DNA from: JACPDH01 sp041671505
GTDB taxonomy: Bacteria; Acidobacteriota; Thermoanaerobaculia; Gp7-AA8
Direction: 5' to 3'
Length of the DNA stretch: 64,000 bases
NCBI GenBank assembly: GCA_041671505.1
Contig: JBAZBK010000001.1
Coordinates: 310,001-374,000 of the forward strand
In this document: piece after piece, positions 55,208-63,420 of the stretch
Numbering within the stretch: the first letter of the stretch is position 1
How the letters are laid out: every line of letters begins with the position of its first letter
The notes under the pieces: generated by a model
Told to the model about the DNA's origin: nothing
The model's database searches: none
Seen by the model: the letters and a program-made list of their open reading frames with translations, nothing else
Program-made: the position numbers and the translations under genes

Positions 55208-57850
55208 CTACTTCTTCAGCCCCTCCGCCCAGTTCAGCACCACGGTGAGCGATTGTGCGTTGGCGGCGTTCGCCGGAACGACGGCGAGCAGACGCTGTCC
55301 ATCCGGCGTGATGTCGAAGCCGAGCGATCGAGGCAACGAGAAAAGCACTTCAGGAGGTCCGAACTGAAGCCCCTCACCCCTCGTCACCGGAATCGCCTGG
55401 AGCACTCCATCGGCCGTCAGGTAGACGAGCTCATTCCCTGCTTGCGTCCACTTCGAGCCCGCCCCTCCCGACGTCGTCACCTGGTACTTCGTTGCCGGCA
55501 CTGGAAACGACTGAACGTAGATCTCGAACCGTCCCGACTCGTTCGAGTCGTACGCGAGCCAGTGGCCGTCGGGACTGATGACCGGCGCCCCTTCCGCGGC
55601 TGGCGACTGGAGATAAGGCGTCACCTTCGCGGGGCTCGACGCGGAAGCGAGCCAGATGTCGAATCCCGTCGCCTTCTCGATGCCGACCCACGCGATCAAA
55701 GAGCCGTCGGGCGACCAGCTCCTCGGCTCCTTCCAGCTCATCTTCGAGGAGAAGAGAATCGTGTCGGCTGCCGCGCCGCTCAGCGGCCTTACATACAGGT
55801 CGTACGGCCCCTGCCGGGCCCCCTGGTAGACGATCTTCTTGTTGTCGGGCGACCAGACTCCGCCGCGATTCGCACCCGGACCGAACGTTAGGCGCGTCGG
55901 CGCGCCACGGGCGAGATCGACCACCCAGAGATCGCTCTCTTTCTCTCCCACGGTCTTCGTGAGCACGACGCGCGTGCCGTCCGGAGAGATCGCCGGCGTG
56001 AGGAACGTTCCGGCCGGAAGCGGGATCGTCCCGACCAGCTGTCCCTTCCGGTCGAACCACTCGAGCCGGTTGTCCGTATCGACGGCGGCGGCGATCACCA
56101 TGACGCCGCCCGAGGAAACCGAGGCAACCCGGTCGCCTGTGTTGAGCGAGGCGGGCACGCTGTCAGGGAGTCGCTCGGGCTCCCCTTCGAGCTCGAGTGA
56201 TTTCGCGTCGAACCGTCGCGCGAGAATCCGGTCGCCGTTCGCGTAGATCAGATAGCCCTGCTCGGCGTAGATCGCGCTCCGTTCGGCACTCATCACGTAC
56301 TTGCGCGCGGTGGAGGTGGTCGATCCCACAAGGATCTCTCCGGCCCCATCCTTGCCTTCGATCGGCGAGTAGAAGAGGAAGTGCTCGCCGTCGGGCAGAA
56401 AGTACGGAAAGCGGTGGCTGGTTTCCTTCTTCGAGACCTCGATCGATGTCGTCGCGACCGGCTCGCCGCCGCTTGAATTGACTCGCATCAATTCCGAGGC
56501 GACGGTAGGCGCGAAGACGATGATCCCGCGACTGCCCCACGTCCCTCCTCGGCCATCGGACGCGGCACAGATCTCGTCGACATCGCCGCCGGCCGAAGGC
56601 ACGCGCTTCAACTTGCCCGCCGCGAAGAAGGCGATGTGTTGACTGTCGGGTGACCAGAACGGATACGAGGCATCGGTCGTCTTCGGGAGCAGCCGCGGCG
56701 TCGAGTCGGCGAGAGAGCGCACCCAGAGACCGCCGCGCCCACCCGTGTCGACGCCGACGAACACGATCCGGCTGCCATCGGGCGACACGGCGACGTTGCC
56801 TTCGTTCTGGGAGATCGTCACCTCCGGCGGAGCCGCCATCGCGAGGCGCGCGACCTGCGGTCGATTCACGCGCGCATACCGTGCGACGAGCGCCACGACG
56901 GCGATCGCGAGCAGCGCTGCCAACGTCCACGCGATCCGCTCGCGCGACTTGCGCCTAACCGTCACCGTGGTCGCCACACCCGCCTGCGAGCCCACCTCGC
57001 TGATCCAGCGCAGCTCGCTCGCGACGTCGTGCGCCGACTGCCACCGGTCGTCGGCATCCTTCTCGAGACACTTGCGGACGACGTGGTCGAGCGCGGGAGG
57101 CGTCATCGAGGCGACCGAGGAGATCGTCGGGGGCTGCGACGACACGATCGCGGCGATGAGGCTCGTCTTCGACGAGCCCTCGAACGCTCGGCGTCCCGTC
57201 GCCATCTCGTAGAGCAGCGCGCCTAACGCGAAGATGTCGGTTCGCGCGTCGGCCTCCTGCCCCTCGAGCTGCTCGGGCGCCATGTACTGGAAGGTCCCGA
57301 GGATCGTCCCTTCCTGCGTCAGCGGCTTCGCCTGCGTCGGCATCTCGGTCATGCCGTGAACGATGCCGGTCTCCGACGCGGGGCGCGCAAGGCCGAAGTC
57401 GAGCAGCTTCGCGCCCGTCTTCGTCAGCATCACGTTGGCCGGCTTGAGGTCGCGATGAATGATCCCCTGCTTGTGCGCGCGCTCGAGCGCGTCGGCGATC
57501 TGCGAGCCGTACTTCAGCACCTGGTCGGGAGGCAGCGCCCCCTTCTGGATGCGATCGGCGAGCGACTCGCCCTCGATCATCTCCATGACGAGGAAATGCG
57601 TCCCCTCCTCGTGTCCGACGTCGAAGAGCGTGCAGATGTTCGGATGGTTGAGCGACGAGATCGTCTTCGCCTCACGCTCGAAGCGGGCGCGGAACTGCTC
57701 GTTCTGCGCAAACCCCTCGGGGAGGATCTTGATCGCCACGTCGCGCCCGAGGCGCGTGTCGCGGCCGCGGAAGACCTCGCCCATGCCTCCGGCGCCGATG
57801 GGCGCAACGATCTCGTATGGACCGAGTCGGGTCCCGGCTGAAATTGTCAT
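55208..57850 (-). CDS. Receptor-like Ser/Thr protein kinase with WD40-like propeller
   Basis: The 880-residue protein has the same design as the kinase at 9774-12401. Its kinase domain (about 12-280) shows GAGGMGEVFRGRD, VAIKILPEG, HRDLKPANVML, LLDFGLA and APEQLEG. A membrane helix WTLAALLAIAVVALVARYA lies at about 310-330. Propeller blades (SPDGSRIVFVG, SPDSQHIAFF, SPDNKKIVYQG, SPDGHWLAYDSNESG) follow. The propeller would face the periplasm. Differences in sequence outside the motifs show that it is an old paralogue, not a recent duplicate. No adjacent partner gene. Confidence 0.92.
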   Translation of the reverse strand: MTISAGTRLGPYEIVAPIGAGGMGEVFRGRDTRLGRDVAIKILPEGFAQNEQFRARFEREAKTISSLNHPNICTLFDVGHEEGTHFLVMEMIEGESLADRIQKGALPPDQVLKYGSQIADALERAHKQGIIHRDLKPANVMLTKTGAKLLDFGLARPASETGIVHGMTEMPTQAKPLTQEGTILGTFQYMAPEQLEGQEADARTDIFALGALLYEMATGRRAFEGSSKTSLIAAIVSSQPPTISSVASMTPPALDHVVRKCLEKDADDRWQSAHDVASELRWISEVGSQAGVATTVTVRRKSRERIAWTLAALLAIAVVALVARYARVNRPQVARLAMAAPPEVTISQNEGNVAVSPDGSRIVFVGVDTGGRGGLWVRSLADSTPRLLPKTTDASYPFWSPDSQHIAFFAAGKLKRVPSAGGDVDEICAASDGRGGTWGSRGIIVFAPTVASELMRVNSSGGEPVATTSIEVSKKETSHRFPYFLPDGEHFLFYSPIEGKDGAGEILVGSTTSTARKYVMSAERSAIYAEQGYLIYANGDRILARRFDAKSLELEGEPERLPDSVPASLNTGDRVASVSSGGVMVIAAAVDTDNRLEWFDRKGQLVGTIPLPAGTFLTPAISPDGTRVVLTKTVGEKESDLWVVDLARGAPTRLTFGPGANRGGVWSPDNKKIVYQGARQGPYDLYVRPLSGAAADTILFSSKMSWKEPRSWSPDGSLIAWVGIEKATGFDIWLASASSPAKVTPYLQSPAAEGAPVISPDGHWLAYDSNESGRFEIYVQSFPVPATKYQVTTSGGAGSKWTQAGNELVYLTADGVLQAIPVTRGEGLQFGPPEVLFSLPRSLGFDITPDGQRLLAVVPANAANAQSLTVVLNWAEGLKK

Positions 57851-57879
57851 TGGATTTGGAAAGGATACCGCAGAAGCAA

Positions 57880-58083
57880 TGCGGAATGGGGAGGTAGGAA
57901 GGCGGAATGGGAACGCTGAACGCGAAACGCGGAAGGGGAACGGAGCGACGGGCGCGGTGCGAAGTCGTTGTCGTCCTGAGCGAAGCGAAGGACCTCTCAG
58001 GCTTCTACACTCACGCCACGAGCGCCGATCAACTTCCTAATGACCTCCCCTGTACAAGCCCGAGAGGTCCTTAGCTTCGCTTC
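57880..58083. repeat. GAACGCG-type array and a diverged family A/B palindrome
   Basis: Words such as GAATGGG and GAACGCG (57882-57935) are followed by a palindrome at 57968-58083. Its ends (GTCGTCCTGAGCGAAGCGAA and the inverted AGCTTCGCTTCC) resemble family A, and its inner phrases (CTCTCAGGCTTCTAC, GTACAAGCCCGAGAGG) resemble family B. With the next element it fills the 522-bp gap; no gene seen. Confidence 0.65.
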
Positions 58084-58119
58084 CAGAAATCTGCCCGAGT
58101 TGTGACGCCCGAGGGAGTT

Positions 58120-58274
58120 GTCGTCCCGACGACTGACACCGCGAAGCGGGGGAAGGAGGAGGGACCTCGCAGGCTGGTACTCATGTGCCACACGCGAGAG
58201 AGTGCGCGACGAACCTCAACTGTACCAGCCTGCGAGATCCCTCCTCCCTCGCGGCGCTCGGTCGTCGGGATGAC
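58120..58274. repeat. Palindromic repeat family B, copy 3
   Basis: The ends GTCGTCCCGACGA and TCGTCGGGATGAC and the inner CGCAGGCTGGTAC/GTACCAGCCTGCG pair match the copies at 26392 and 42541. Here the right-hand CGCTTCGCGGG part is altered to CTCGCGGCGCTCG. Confidence 0.83.
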
Positions 58275-58356
58275 AATCCGTACGCTCATGGACGACGGCG
58301 CGAGTCTCGCAGCTGATTGCAGTTTCTTTCCCCGGGCACCTGCGCCTCCCGCCATC

Positions 58357-58388
58357 TCTCAATTCCCAATTCTCAATTCTCAATTCGC
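58357..58388. repeat. CAATTCT/CAATTCC 7-bp array overlapping a stop codon
   Basis: Four words (CAATTCC, CAATTCT, CAATTCT, CAATTCG on the plus strand) cover the last codons of the minus-strand sterol-desaturase-like gene. They encode its final RIEN and TGA, identical to the end of xdhC. Confidence 0.8.
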
Positions 58389-59482
58389 CTTCGGCGAAAC
58401 GGATATGCCAGCTGCGCGGCCCAGCCTTCGGGGACTTCGTCGCCGATCGTTCCGTAGCGCGAGGGCCAGCGGCCGGGAAGGTACGCGGTGCCGAACAGCC
58501 GGTCGAGCAGCGGCAGGAGCACGGCGAAATTCTTGTCGACCGCTTCCTCCTCGGCCGCGTGGTGCCAGTGATGAAACTCCGGCGTGGCGAGGAGGTGCCG
58601 CAGCCCCGGCCAGCGGTGCGTCACGTTCGCGTGGATGTAGACGGCGTGGAACGAGATGAAGGCGAGGTAGGCGTAGACGGCGGCGGGGGCGAAGCCGCCG
58701 ACAAAGATCGGGAGGAAGCCGACGAGACGCATCACGACGACGTCGACGACGTGAAGCCGCGACCCGGCGAGCCAGTCGAGGTGGCGGCTCGAGTGGTGTA
58801 CCGCGTGAATTTTCCAGAGCCACGGCAGCGCGTGAAACGCGCGATGCGTCCAGTAGCTGACGAAGTCGACGACGACGAGGATCTCGACGAACTGCATCCA
58901 TAGCGGCTGCGCGGCCACCGTTTGTTGAAAGCCGAGCTTCAGCGCCCAGGAGAAAAAGACCTGCGCGGGGATCATCGTCAGGAGCGCGATGAGCTGGATT
59001 CCGACGTGGCTCGCGAAGAAGTAGGCAAGGTCGGTTTGCCAGCCGTCGCGGAAAATCTTCTGGTCGTGGAGCAGCCAGAGCCGCTCCATCGGCACGAAGA
59101 CGAGGCCGAGGAGGAAGAGCTGGAGCACGAAGAAATCGAGCCCCGCGGTGAAGCTCGCCGGCTCCGACGTGATCGCCCTCGCTTCGGAGCCGCCGAGGAG
59201 CAGCGCAACCATGCCGAGCACGAGCCCCATTGCCCCGTAGAGCCGCGAGCGAATGAGCGCAACGCTCGCCGCGCCGAGGATGAACGTCGCCACGATCACT
59301 CCGAAGAGGAGCCCCCGGAAAAGGCTGATGTGTGACTCGTAGAACGGAAGCGCGTCGCGGAAAACGAGCGCGTGCGGGAAAAGGAAACAGAGCTCGGCAA
59401 GCACGGCGAGCGCGCCGAGAATGCCGGAAGCCACCCCGGCTCGCTTGCCGAGATCGATGCGGAGCGCCGCGCCTGGGGGCAT
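58373..59482 (-). CDS. Sterol desaturase/fatty-acid hydroxylase superfamily membrane protein
   Basis: ATG 59482 (MPPGAALRIDLGKRAG) gives 369 residues; further upstream the frame is Arg-rich and overlaps the divergent promoter. The protein has about seven membrane segments. The eight-His diiron signature appears as YWTHRAFH, HAVHHSSRHLDW and HHWHHAAEE. The family introduces hydroxyl groups or double bonds into lipids using O2. The N-terminal ~130 residues form an extra membrane region not needed for catalysis. The product is not evident. The last residues come from a 7-bp array. Confidence 0.88.
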   Translation of the reverse strand: MPPGAALRIDLGKRAGVASGILGALAVLAELCFLFPHALVFRDALPFYESHISLFRGLLFGVIVATFILGAASVALIRSRLYGAMGLVLGMVALLLGGSEARAITSEPASFTAGLDFFVLQLFLLGLVFVPMERLWLLHDQKIFRDGWQTDLAYFFASHVGIQLIALLTMIPAQVFFSWALKLGFQQTVAAQPLWMQFVEILVVVDFVSYWTHRAFHALPWLWKIHAVHHSSRHLDWLAGSRLHVVDVVVMRLVGFLPIFVGGFAPAAVYAYLAFISFHAVYIHANVTHRWPGLRHLLATPEFHHWHHAAEEEAVDKNFAVLLPLLDRLFGTAYLPGRWPSRYGTIGDEVPEGWAAQLAYPFRRRRIEN

Positions 59483-59701
59483 GTCGGGACGAACGGGCCG
59501 CCCGCAGACTGAAATTTCCAGTGCCGGCGTCGGCAGGGGCAGCCGGCAGACTCCGCCGCGACGAGCGCAGCGCCCGTCTCGATCCCCGCGCAGCCAACCC
59601 TTCGCGCGTAGTTTGCGCGACAACGACCGGTGAGCGCTGTCACCCTCTACCCGGCCGGGCATCATCGATGGGTGCCCGGGCCCGGACATAAAGTGCTTGG
59701 C

Positions 59702-61480
59702 ATGAATACGAAATCCGAAGTTTCGACGAATCCCACCACCACACCCCGTCAGCCGCGAAGCCGGTCGATGGAGTTTTGCGTCAAGATCGATCCCGCAAGC
59801 TGGCAGCAGTACGTTTCAACGCCGGTCAAAGGCAAGGCTCTGCTGCTCGATCCGTTCATCAACAAGGGAACGGCCTTCACGGCCCGGGAACGGATGGAGC
59901 TCGATCTCGACGGCCTCCTTCCGCCGGTCACCTCCACGCTCGAAGAGCAGCTCGCGCGCGTCTACGAGAACTTCCAGGCGAAGCCGACACCGCTCGAGAA
60001 GTTCATCTACCTCGCGAGTCTCCACGATCGGAACGAGACGCTTTACTACAGGCTGATTCTCGATCGCATCGACGAGATGATGCCGATCGTCTACACGCCC
60101 GTGGTCGGCGAGGCGTGCCAGAAGTACTCCCACATCTACCGGCGCGGGCGTGGTCTCTACATCAGCTATGACCAGCGCGACCGGATCGAGGAGATCCTCC
60201 TCAACTTCCACACCAACAATCCGTCGGTCATCGTCGTCACTGACGGCGAGCGGATCCTCGGCCTTGGCGACCAGGGCGCGGGCGGAATGGGCATCCCCAT
60301 CGGCAAGCTCTGCCTCTACACCCTCTGCGCGGGAGTGTCGCCTTACAACACGCTGCCGATCACGCTCGACGTCGGCACTGACAACGAGGAACGGCTCCAG
60401 GATCCCCTCTACATCGGACTTCGCCACAAGCGGATTCGCGGCGAGGAGTACCAGGAGTTCATCGATCACTTCGTCGCCGCGGTGCGCCGGGTCTATCCGA
60501 ATGTCCTGCTGCAGTGGGAGGACTTCCTCAAAGGGAACGCGATCAAGCAGCTCGACCGCTTCCGTGACCAGCTCTGCACGTTCAACGACGACATCCAGGG
60601 AACCGCCGCGGTCGTGGTTTCCGGCATCTTCGGCGGCCTCCGGCTCAGCGGCCAGGAGATGAAGGACCAGCGGCTCGTCTTCGCAGGCGCCGGTGCGTCT
60701 GCCCACGGCATCGCCGAGCTCTTCGTCTCCGCGCTGCTCGAGGCCGGCCTCACCCCCGAGGAAGCGAAGAAGCGGATCTGGACGGTCGACACCAAGGGAT
60801 TGTGCGTGAATGACCGGGCCGGCCTCGAGGACTTCAAGGCGCTCTTCGCGCGCGACGTCTCCGAAGTGGCGAAGTGGGACTGCAAGGAACGCTCGAAGAT
60901 CACGCTCGAAGAGACGATCGCGAATGCGAAGCCGACGATCCTGGTCGGTGTCTCGGCGACTCCGGGCACGTTCTCCGAGAGCGTCGTCCGCCTGATGGCG
61001 AAGCTCAACGAGCGCCCGATGATCTTCCCGCTCTCGAACCCGACATCGAAAGCCGAGTGCACGGCCGAAGAGGCGATCCGCTGGAGCGACGGACGGGCAA
61101 TCGTCGCGACCGGCAGCCCGTTCGACCCCGTGACATACAACGGCAAGCGCTATCGGATCGGCCAGTGCAACAACGCGTTCATCTTCCCCGGCGTCGGCCT
61201 CGGCGTGACGGTCGCTCGCGCGACCCACGTCAGCGACGGCATGTTCCTCGAGGCGGCGAAGGCGCTCGCGCACTCCGTAACGGCCGAGGATCTCGCGGAG
61301 ACCGCGACCTTCCCGCTCCTCGCCTCGATTCGCGACTGCTCGCATGCGGTCGCCTGCGCAGTCATCAAACGCGCGGTCAAGGAAGGCCACGCGGACGAGA
61401 GCGCGCTCACGAACCTCGAGAAGAACGTGACGCGCGCGATGTGGTATCCCGAGTACCTGCCGGTGAGGTACGAGCCATAA
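59702..61480 (+). CDS. maeA: NAD-dependent malic enzyme
   Basis: ATG 59702 (MNTKSEVSTNPTTTPRQPRS) gives 592 residues, like the E. coli SfcA type plus a 25-residue polar leader. It catalyses oxidative decarboxylation of malate to pyruvate. Visible motifs are MPIVYTPVVGEACQKYSHI, VTDGERILGLGDQGAGGMGIPIGKL, the metal-site region FNDDIQGTAAVV and the dinucleotide fold FAGAGASAHGIAEL, then PTSKAECTAEEA. It stands alone with a strong terminator 155 bp downstream. It could link purine- or amino-acid-derived carbon to pyruvate. Confidence 0.94.
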   Translation: MNTKSEVSTNPTTTPRQPRSRSMEFCVKIDPASWQQYVSTPVKGKALLLDPFINKGTAFTARERMELDLDGLLPPVTSTLEEQLARVYENFQAKPTPLEKFIYLASLHDRNETLYYRLILDRIDEMMPIVYTPVVGEACQKYSHIYRRGRGLYISYDQRDRIEEILLNFHTNNPSVIVVTDGERILGLGDQGAGGMGIPIGKLCLYTLCAGVSPYNTLPITLDVGTDNEERLQDPLYIGLRHKRIRGEEYQEFIDHFVAAVRRVYPNVLLQWEDFLKGNAIKQLDRFRDQLCTFNDDIQGTAAVVVSGIFGGLRLSGQEMKDQRLVFAGAGASAHGIAELFVSALLEAGLTPEEAKKRIWTVDTKGLCVNDRAGLEDFKALFARDVSEVAKWDCKERSKITLEETIANAKPTILVGVSATPGTFSESVVRLMAKLNERPMIFPLSNPTSKAECTAEEAIRWSDGRAIVATGSPFDPVTYNGKRYRIGQCNNAFIFPGVGLGVTVARATHVSDGMFLEAAKALAHSVTAEDLAETATFPLLASIRDCSHAVACAVIKRAVKEGHADESALTNLEKNVTRAMWYPEYLPVRYEP

Positions 61481-61482
61481 GA

Positions 61483-61600
61483 GGCAGGCGAGAGGCGAGA
61501 GGCGATAAGCAGGCCAGGTGGAGTGCGAAAGCAAAGCTTTCGCGGCGTCGCGAAGCGACGCCTAAGGCAGGCCAGAGGTCATAGGCCAAAGGCCAGAGCA
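61483..61600. repeat. AGGCGAG array, family D palindrome copy, AGGCCAA array
   Basis: AGGCGAG/AGGCGAT words at 61489-61510 begin a few bases after the maeA stop. TGGAGTGCGAAAGCAAAGC and its palindromic continuation at 61519-61562 match 4704-4746. AGGTCAT/AGGCCAA words with GCAGGC close the block at 61573-61603. Confidence 0.75.
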
Positions 61601-61634
61601 GGCAATCGTTCGTCGTTAATCGTTCGACGATTGA

Positions 61635-61686
61635 GGGAGTCGGGGCCGGCACGGTAGGGTGCCGGTTTCCGACTCCCTTGTTTTTT
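61635..61686 (+). terminator. Strong rho-independent terminator
   Basis: GGGAGTCGG (61635-61643) pairs with CCGACTCCC (61669-61677). The inner CCGGCAC and GTGCCGG extend the stem, and TTGTTTTTT follows. It ends maeA transcription beyond the repeat block. Confidence 0.88.
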
Positions 61687-61815
61687 GGCACAGCTGCCCG
61701 TCAGAAGACGCCCGAGATCCACGGCGCGCGTTGCGGGAAGAAGCTCCGGAGGTTACTCTGAGCTCCTGCCCGGGCCGCCGGGTGGGACGATCCGAGAGAG
61801 CGAGAGGCCACGAGC

Positions 61816-62424
61816 ATGCAACTCGAAGACCCCACTTATCTCGCCCTTCACCGCTACACCAAAGCGCTCTCCGTCGCACTCGGATTCCGCGACCTCTACA
61901 CCAGGATTCACTCCGATCGTGTCCTCACGCTGAGCGAGGCGATGGGAGTGCGTGCCGGGCTCTCCGAGCGTGAGCTCGGGATCCTGAGGATCAGCGCCGC
62001 GTTTCACGATATCGGCAAGATCGGCATCCCCGATCAGATTCTGCTCAAGCCTTCCCGCCTCGACGACCAGGAGTCGGTCGCGATGCGGAAGCACTCCGAG
62101 CTCGGCGCGAGCATCGTGCTGGCCACCGAGCTCGAGGGCGCCGACGAAGTCGCGAAGATCATCCGGCATCATCACGAGAACTGGGACGGCACGGGCTACC
62201 CCGACTCGGTCGCCGGGAAGGCGATCCCGACCTGCTCCCGGATCATCGGCATCGCCGACAGCTACGACGCCATGGCGCTCGCTCGCGCCTATCACCCGGC
62301 AAAGGCGCACGAGGAGATCATGCAGATCCTCCGTGATGAGACGGGAAAGAAGCACGATCCCGAGCTGATGCGGATCTTCGTCGAGGTGGTCGAGGCAGTC
62401 GAGCACGGGAACCCGACGCCGTAG
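61816..62424 (+). CDS. Stand-alone HD-GYP domain protein (probable cyclic-di-GMP phosphodiesterase)
   Basis: The 202-residue protein is almost only the HD-GYP domain: the early His in RIHSDRVL, HD in AAFHDIGKIGIPDQILLKPSRL (about 64-65), HSELGA, the HH pair with GYP in IRHHHENWDGTGYP (about 117-130), and IADSYDAM. These are the metal and substrate residues of active c-di-GMP hydrolases. No receiver or sensor domain is attached, unlike most family members, so regulation must come from elsewhere. It complements the GGDEF-EAL protein at 28117. Confidence 0.92.
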   Translation: MQLEDPTYLALHRYTKALSVALGFRDLYTRIHSDRVLTLSEAMGVRAGLSERELGILRISAAFHDIGKIGIPDQILLKPSRLDDQESVAMRKHSELGASIVLATELEGADEVAKIIRHHHENWDGTGYPDSVAGKAIPTCSRIIGIADSYDAMALARAYHPAKAHEEIMQILRDETGKKHDPELMRIFVEVVEAVEHGNPTP

Positions 62425-62425
62425 A

Positions 62426-62521
62426 GGTGCGGCGCGTCGCGCCGCCGCGGAAGCTTTGTCCCGCTCCGCGGGACACTCCACATCGCCTGCTTTGACCTCC
62501 GACCCTTGACCTCTGACCCGC
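62426..62521. repeat. Diverged family D palindrome and TGACCTC 7-bp array
   Basis: GGCGCGTCGCGCCGCCGCGG and the inverted phrase GCTTTGTCCCGCTCCGCGGG then ACTCCACA (62428-62478) are the family D pattern in reverse. GCCTGCT then TGACCTC, CGACCCT, TGACCTC words follow to within 4 bp of the next gene's stop. Confidence 0.68.
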
Positions 62522-62523
62522 CG

Positions 62524-63144
62524 TTACAGTCGCGACTTCACGGCGCGCAGGATCGATCCCGCGACCGGCACCATTTCCGAAAGCGCGCCGGAGCCGTCCC
62601 AGTAGTCGCGGTGATAGGAGATCCGGCCGTCGGGCGTGAAGCGAAGGTGCGACATCCCCGGCGCGACGAAGGTCATTTTCCGGTGATGGATCGTGAAGGT
62701 CATCACCCAGCGGAGGTAGACGCCGTCGGCCGTCTTCGTCATCTCCTCGACCTCGACGTCGATCGCGGCGGTTCCCGCGGCCGACCGGCCGAAGTACGCC
62801 GCGATCTCGTCGGCACCGTGAAGCTCGACGAAGCCGTCGTTGAAGTAGGCATCCTCCGAATAGAGCTCCCGCGCGGCCGCGGTCGCCTTCTCCGGGCGAT
62901 AGTCGGCGAACAGAGCGTGGAAGCGGTCGATCGCGAGGTCGACCTTGTCGGGTGCGAGGCTCATCGCGTCACGTCCCGGCGCCTGGCTCTTCGCGAGCGC
63001 GTCGCGGCCGCCACCCACCATGTCGACTCTTCGCCCGCTCGAGCATCCCGTCGTCGCGACGACGAGCGCTGCGACCGACGCGACTCCCGCGCCGAGGATG
63101 ACGAGTTTCGTCGTGCGGCTCATGCTGCCAGTGCTATTGCTCAT
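62524..63144 (-). CDS. NTF2/SnoaL-like lipoprotein
   Basis: The 206-residue protein has an N-terminal hydrophobic stretch ending VVATTGCSS, a fair lipobox. ATG 63123 (MSRTTKL) is an alternative start. The rest (DRFHALFADYRPEKATAAARELYSEDAYFNDGFVELHGADEIAAYFGRSA to ISYHRDYWDGSGALSEMVP) is an NTF2-like fold of the type found beside cyclopropane-fatty-acid-synthase gene sets. The neighbouring Cfa-like gene on the same strand supports that setting. Its biochemical role is not established. Confidence 0.8.
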   Translation of the reverse strand: MSNSTGSMSRTTKLVILGAGVASVAALVVATTGCSSGRRVDMVGGGRDALAKSQAPGRDAMSLAPDKVDLAIDRFHALFADYRPEKATAAARELYSEDAYFNDGFVELHGADEIAAYFGRSAAGTAAIDVEVEEMTKTADGVYLRWVMTFTIHHRKMTFVAPGMSHLRFTPDGRISYHRDYWDGSGALSEMVPVAGSILRAVKSRL

Positions 63145-63169
63145 GCTCTCTCCAGTTCTCGCTGTCTCG

Positions 63170-63281
63170 TGTGGCGCAGGCGCTCCTGCCTGCGCGTCGC
63201 CGAAGGCGACCCTTCACTTCGTCGTCAACCGAACACCTGCGGCGCGTTGCGCCGCGCGCAGACAGGAGTGTCTGCGCCACA
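63170..63281. repeat. Palindromic repeat family C, copy 3
   Basis: The ends TGTGGCGCAG and CTGCGCCACA and the GCGCTCCTGCCTGCGCGTCG/GCGCGCAGACAGGAGTGTCT pair place it with 40890-40993 and 46875-46990. It lies just upstream of the NTF2-like start, within the likely promoter. Confidence 0.85.
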
Positions 63282-63306
63282 TGAAGCCGGCGTCCCGTTC
63301 AACGAT

Positions 63307-63420
63307 GCGTGCATCCCGCCTGCTTTGACCTTTGGCCTTTGGCCTCTGGCCTGCTTCTATCGCCTCTCGCCTACGACCTGCATCCTGCCTGCTTTGACCT
63401 TTGACCTTTGGCCTTCAACC
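63307..63420. repeat. TGACCTT/TGGCCTT/TCGCCTC 7-bp arrays joined by GCCTGCT
   Basis: Words TTGACCT, TTGGCCT and TCGCCTC alternate in short runs separated by GCCTGCTT at 63318, 63350 and 63388. The array runs into the C-terminal coding part of the Cfa-like gene and supplies its stop. Confidence 0.78.
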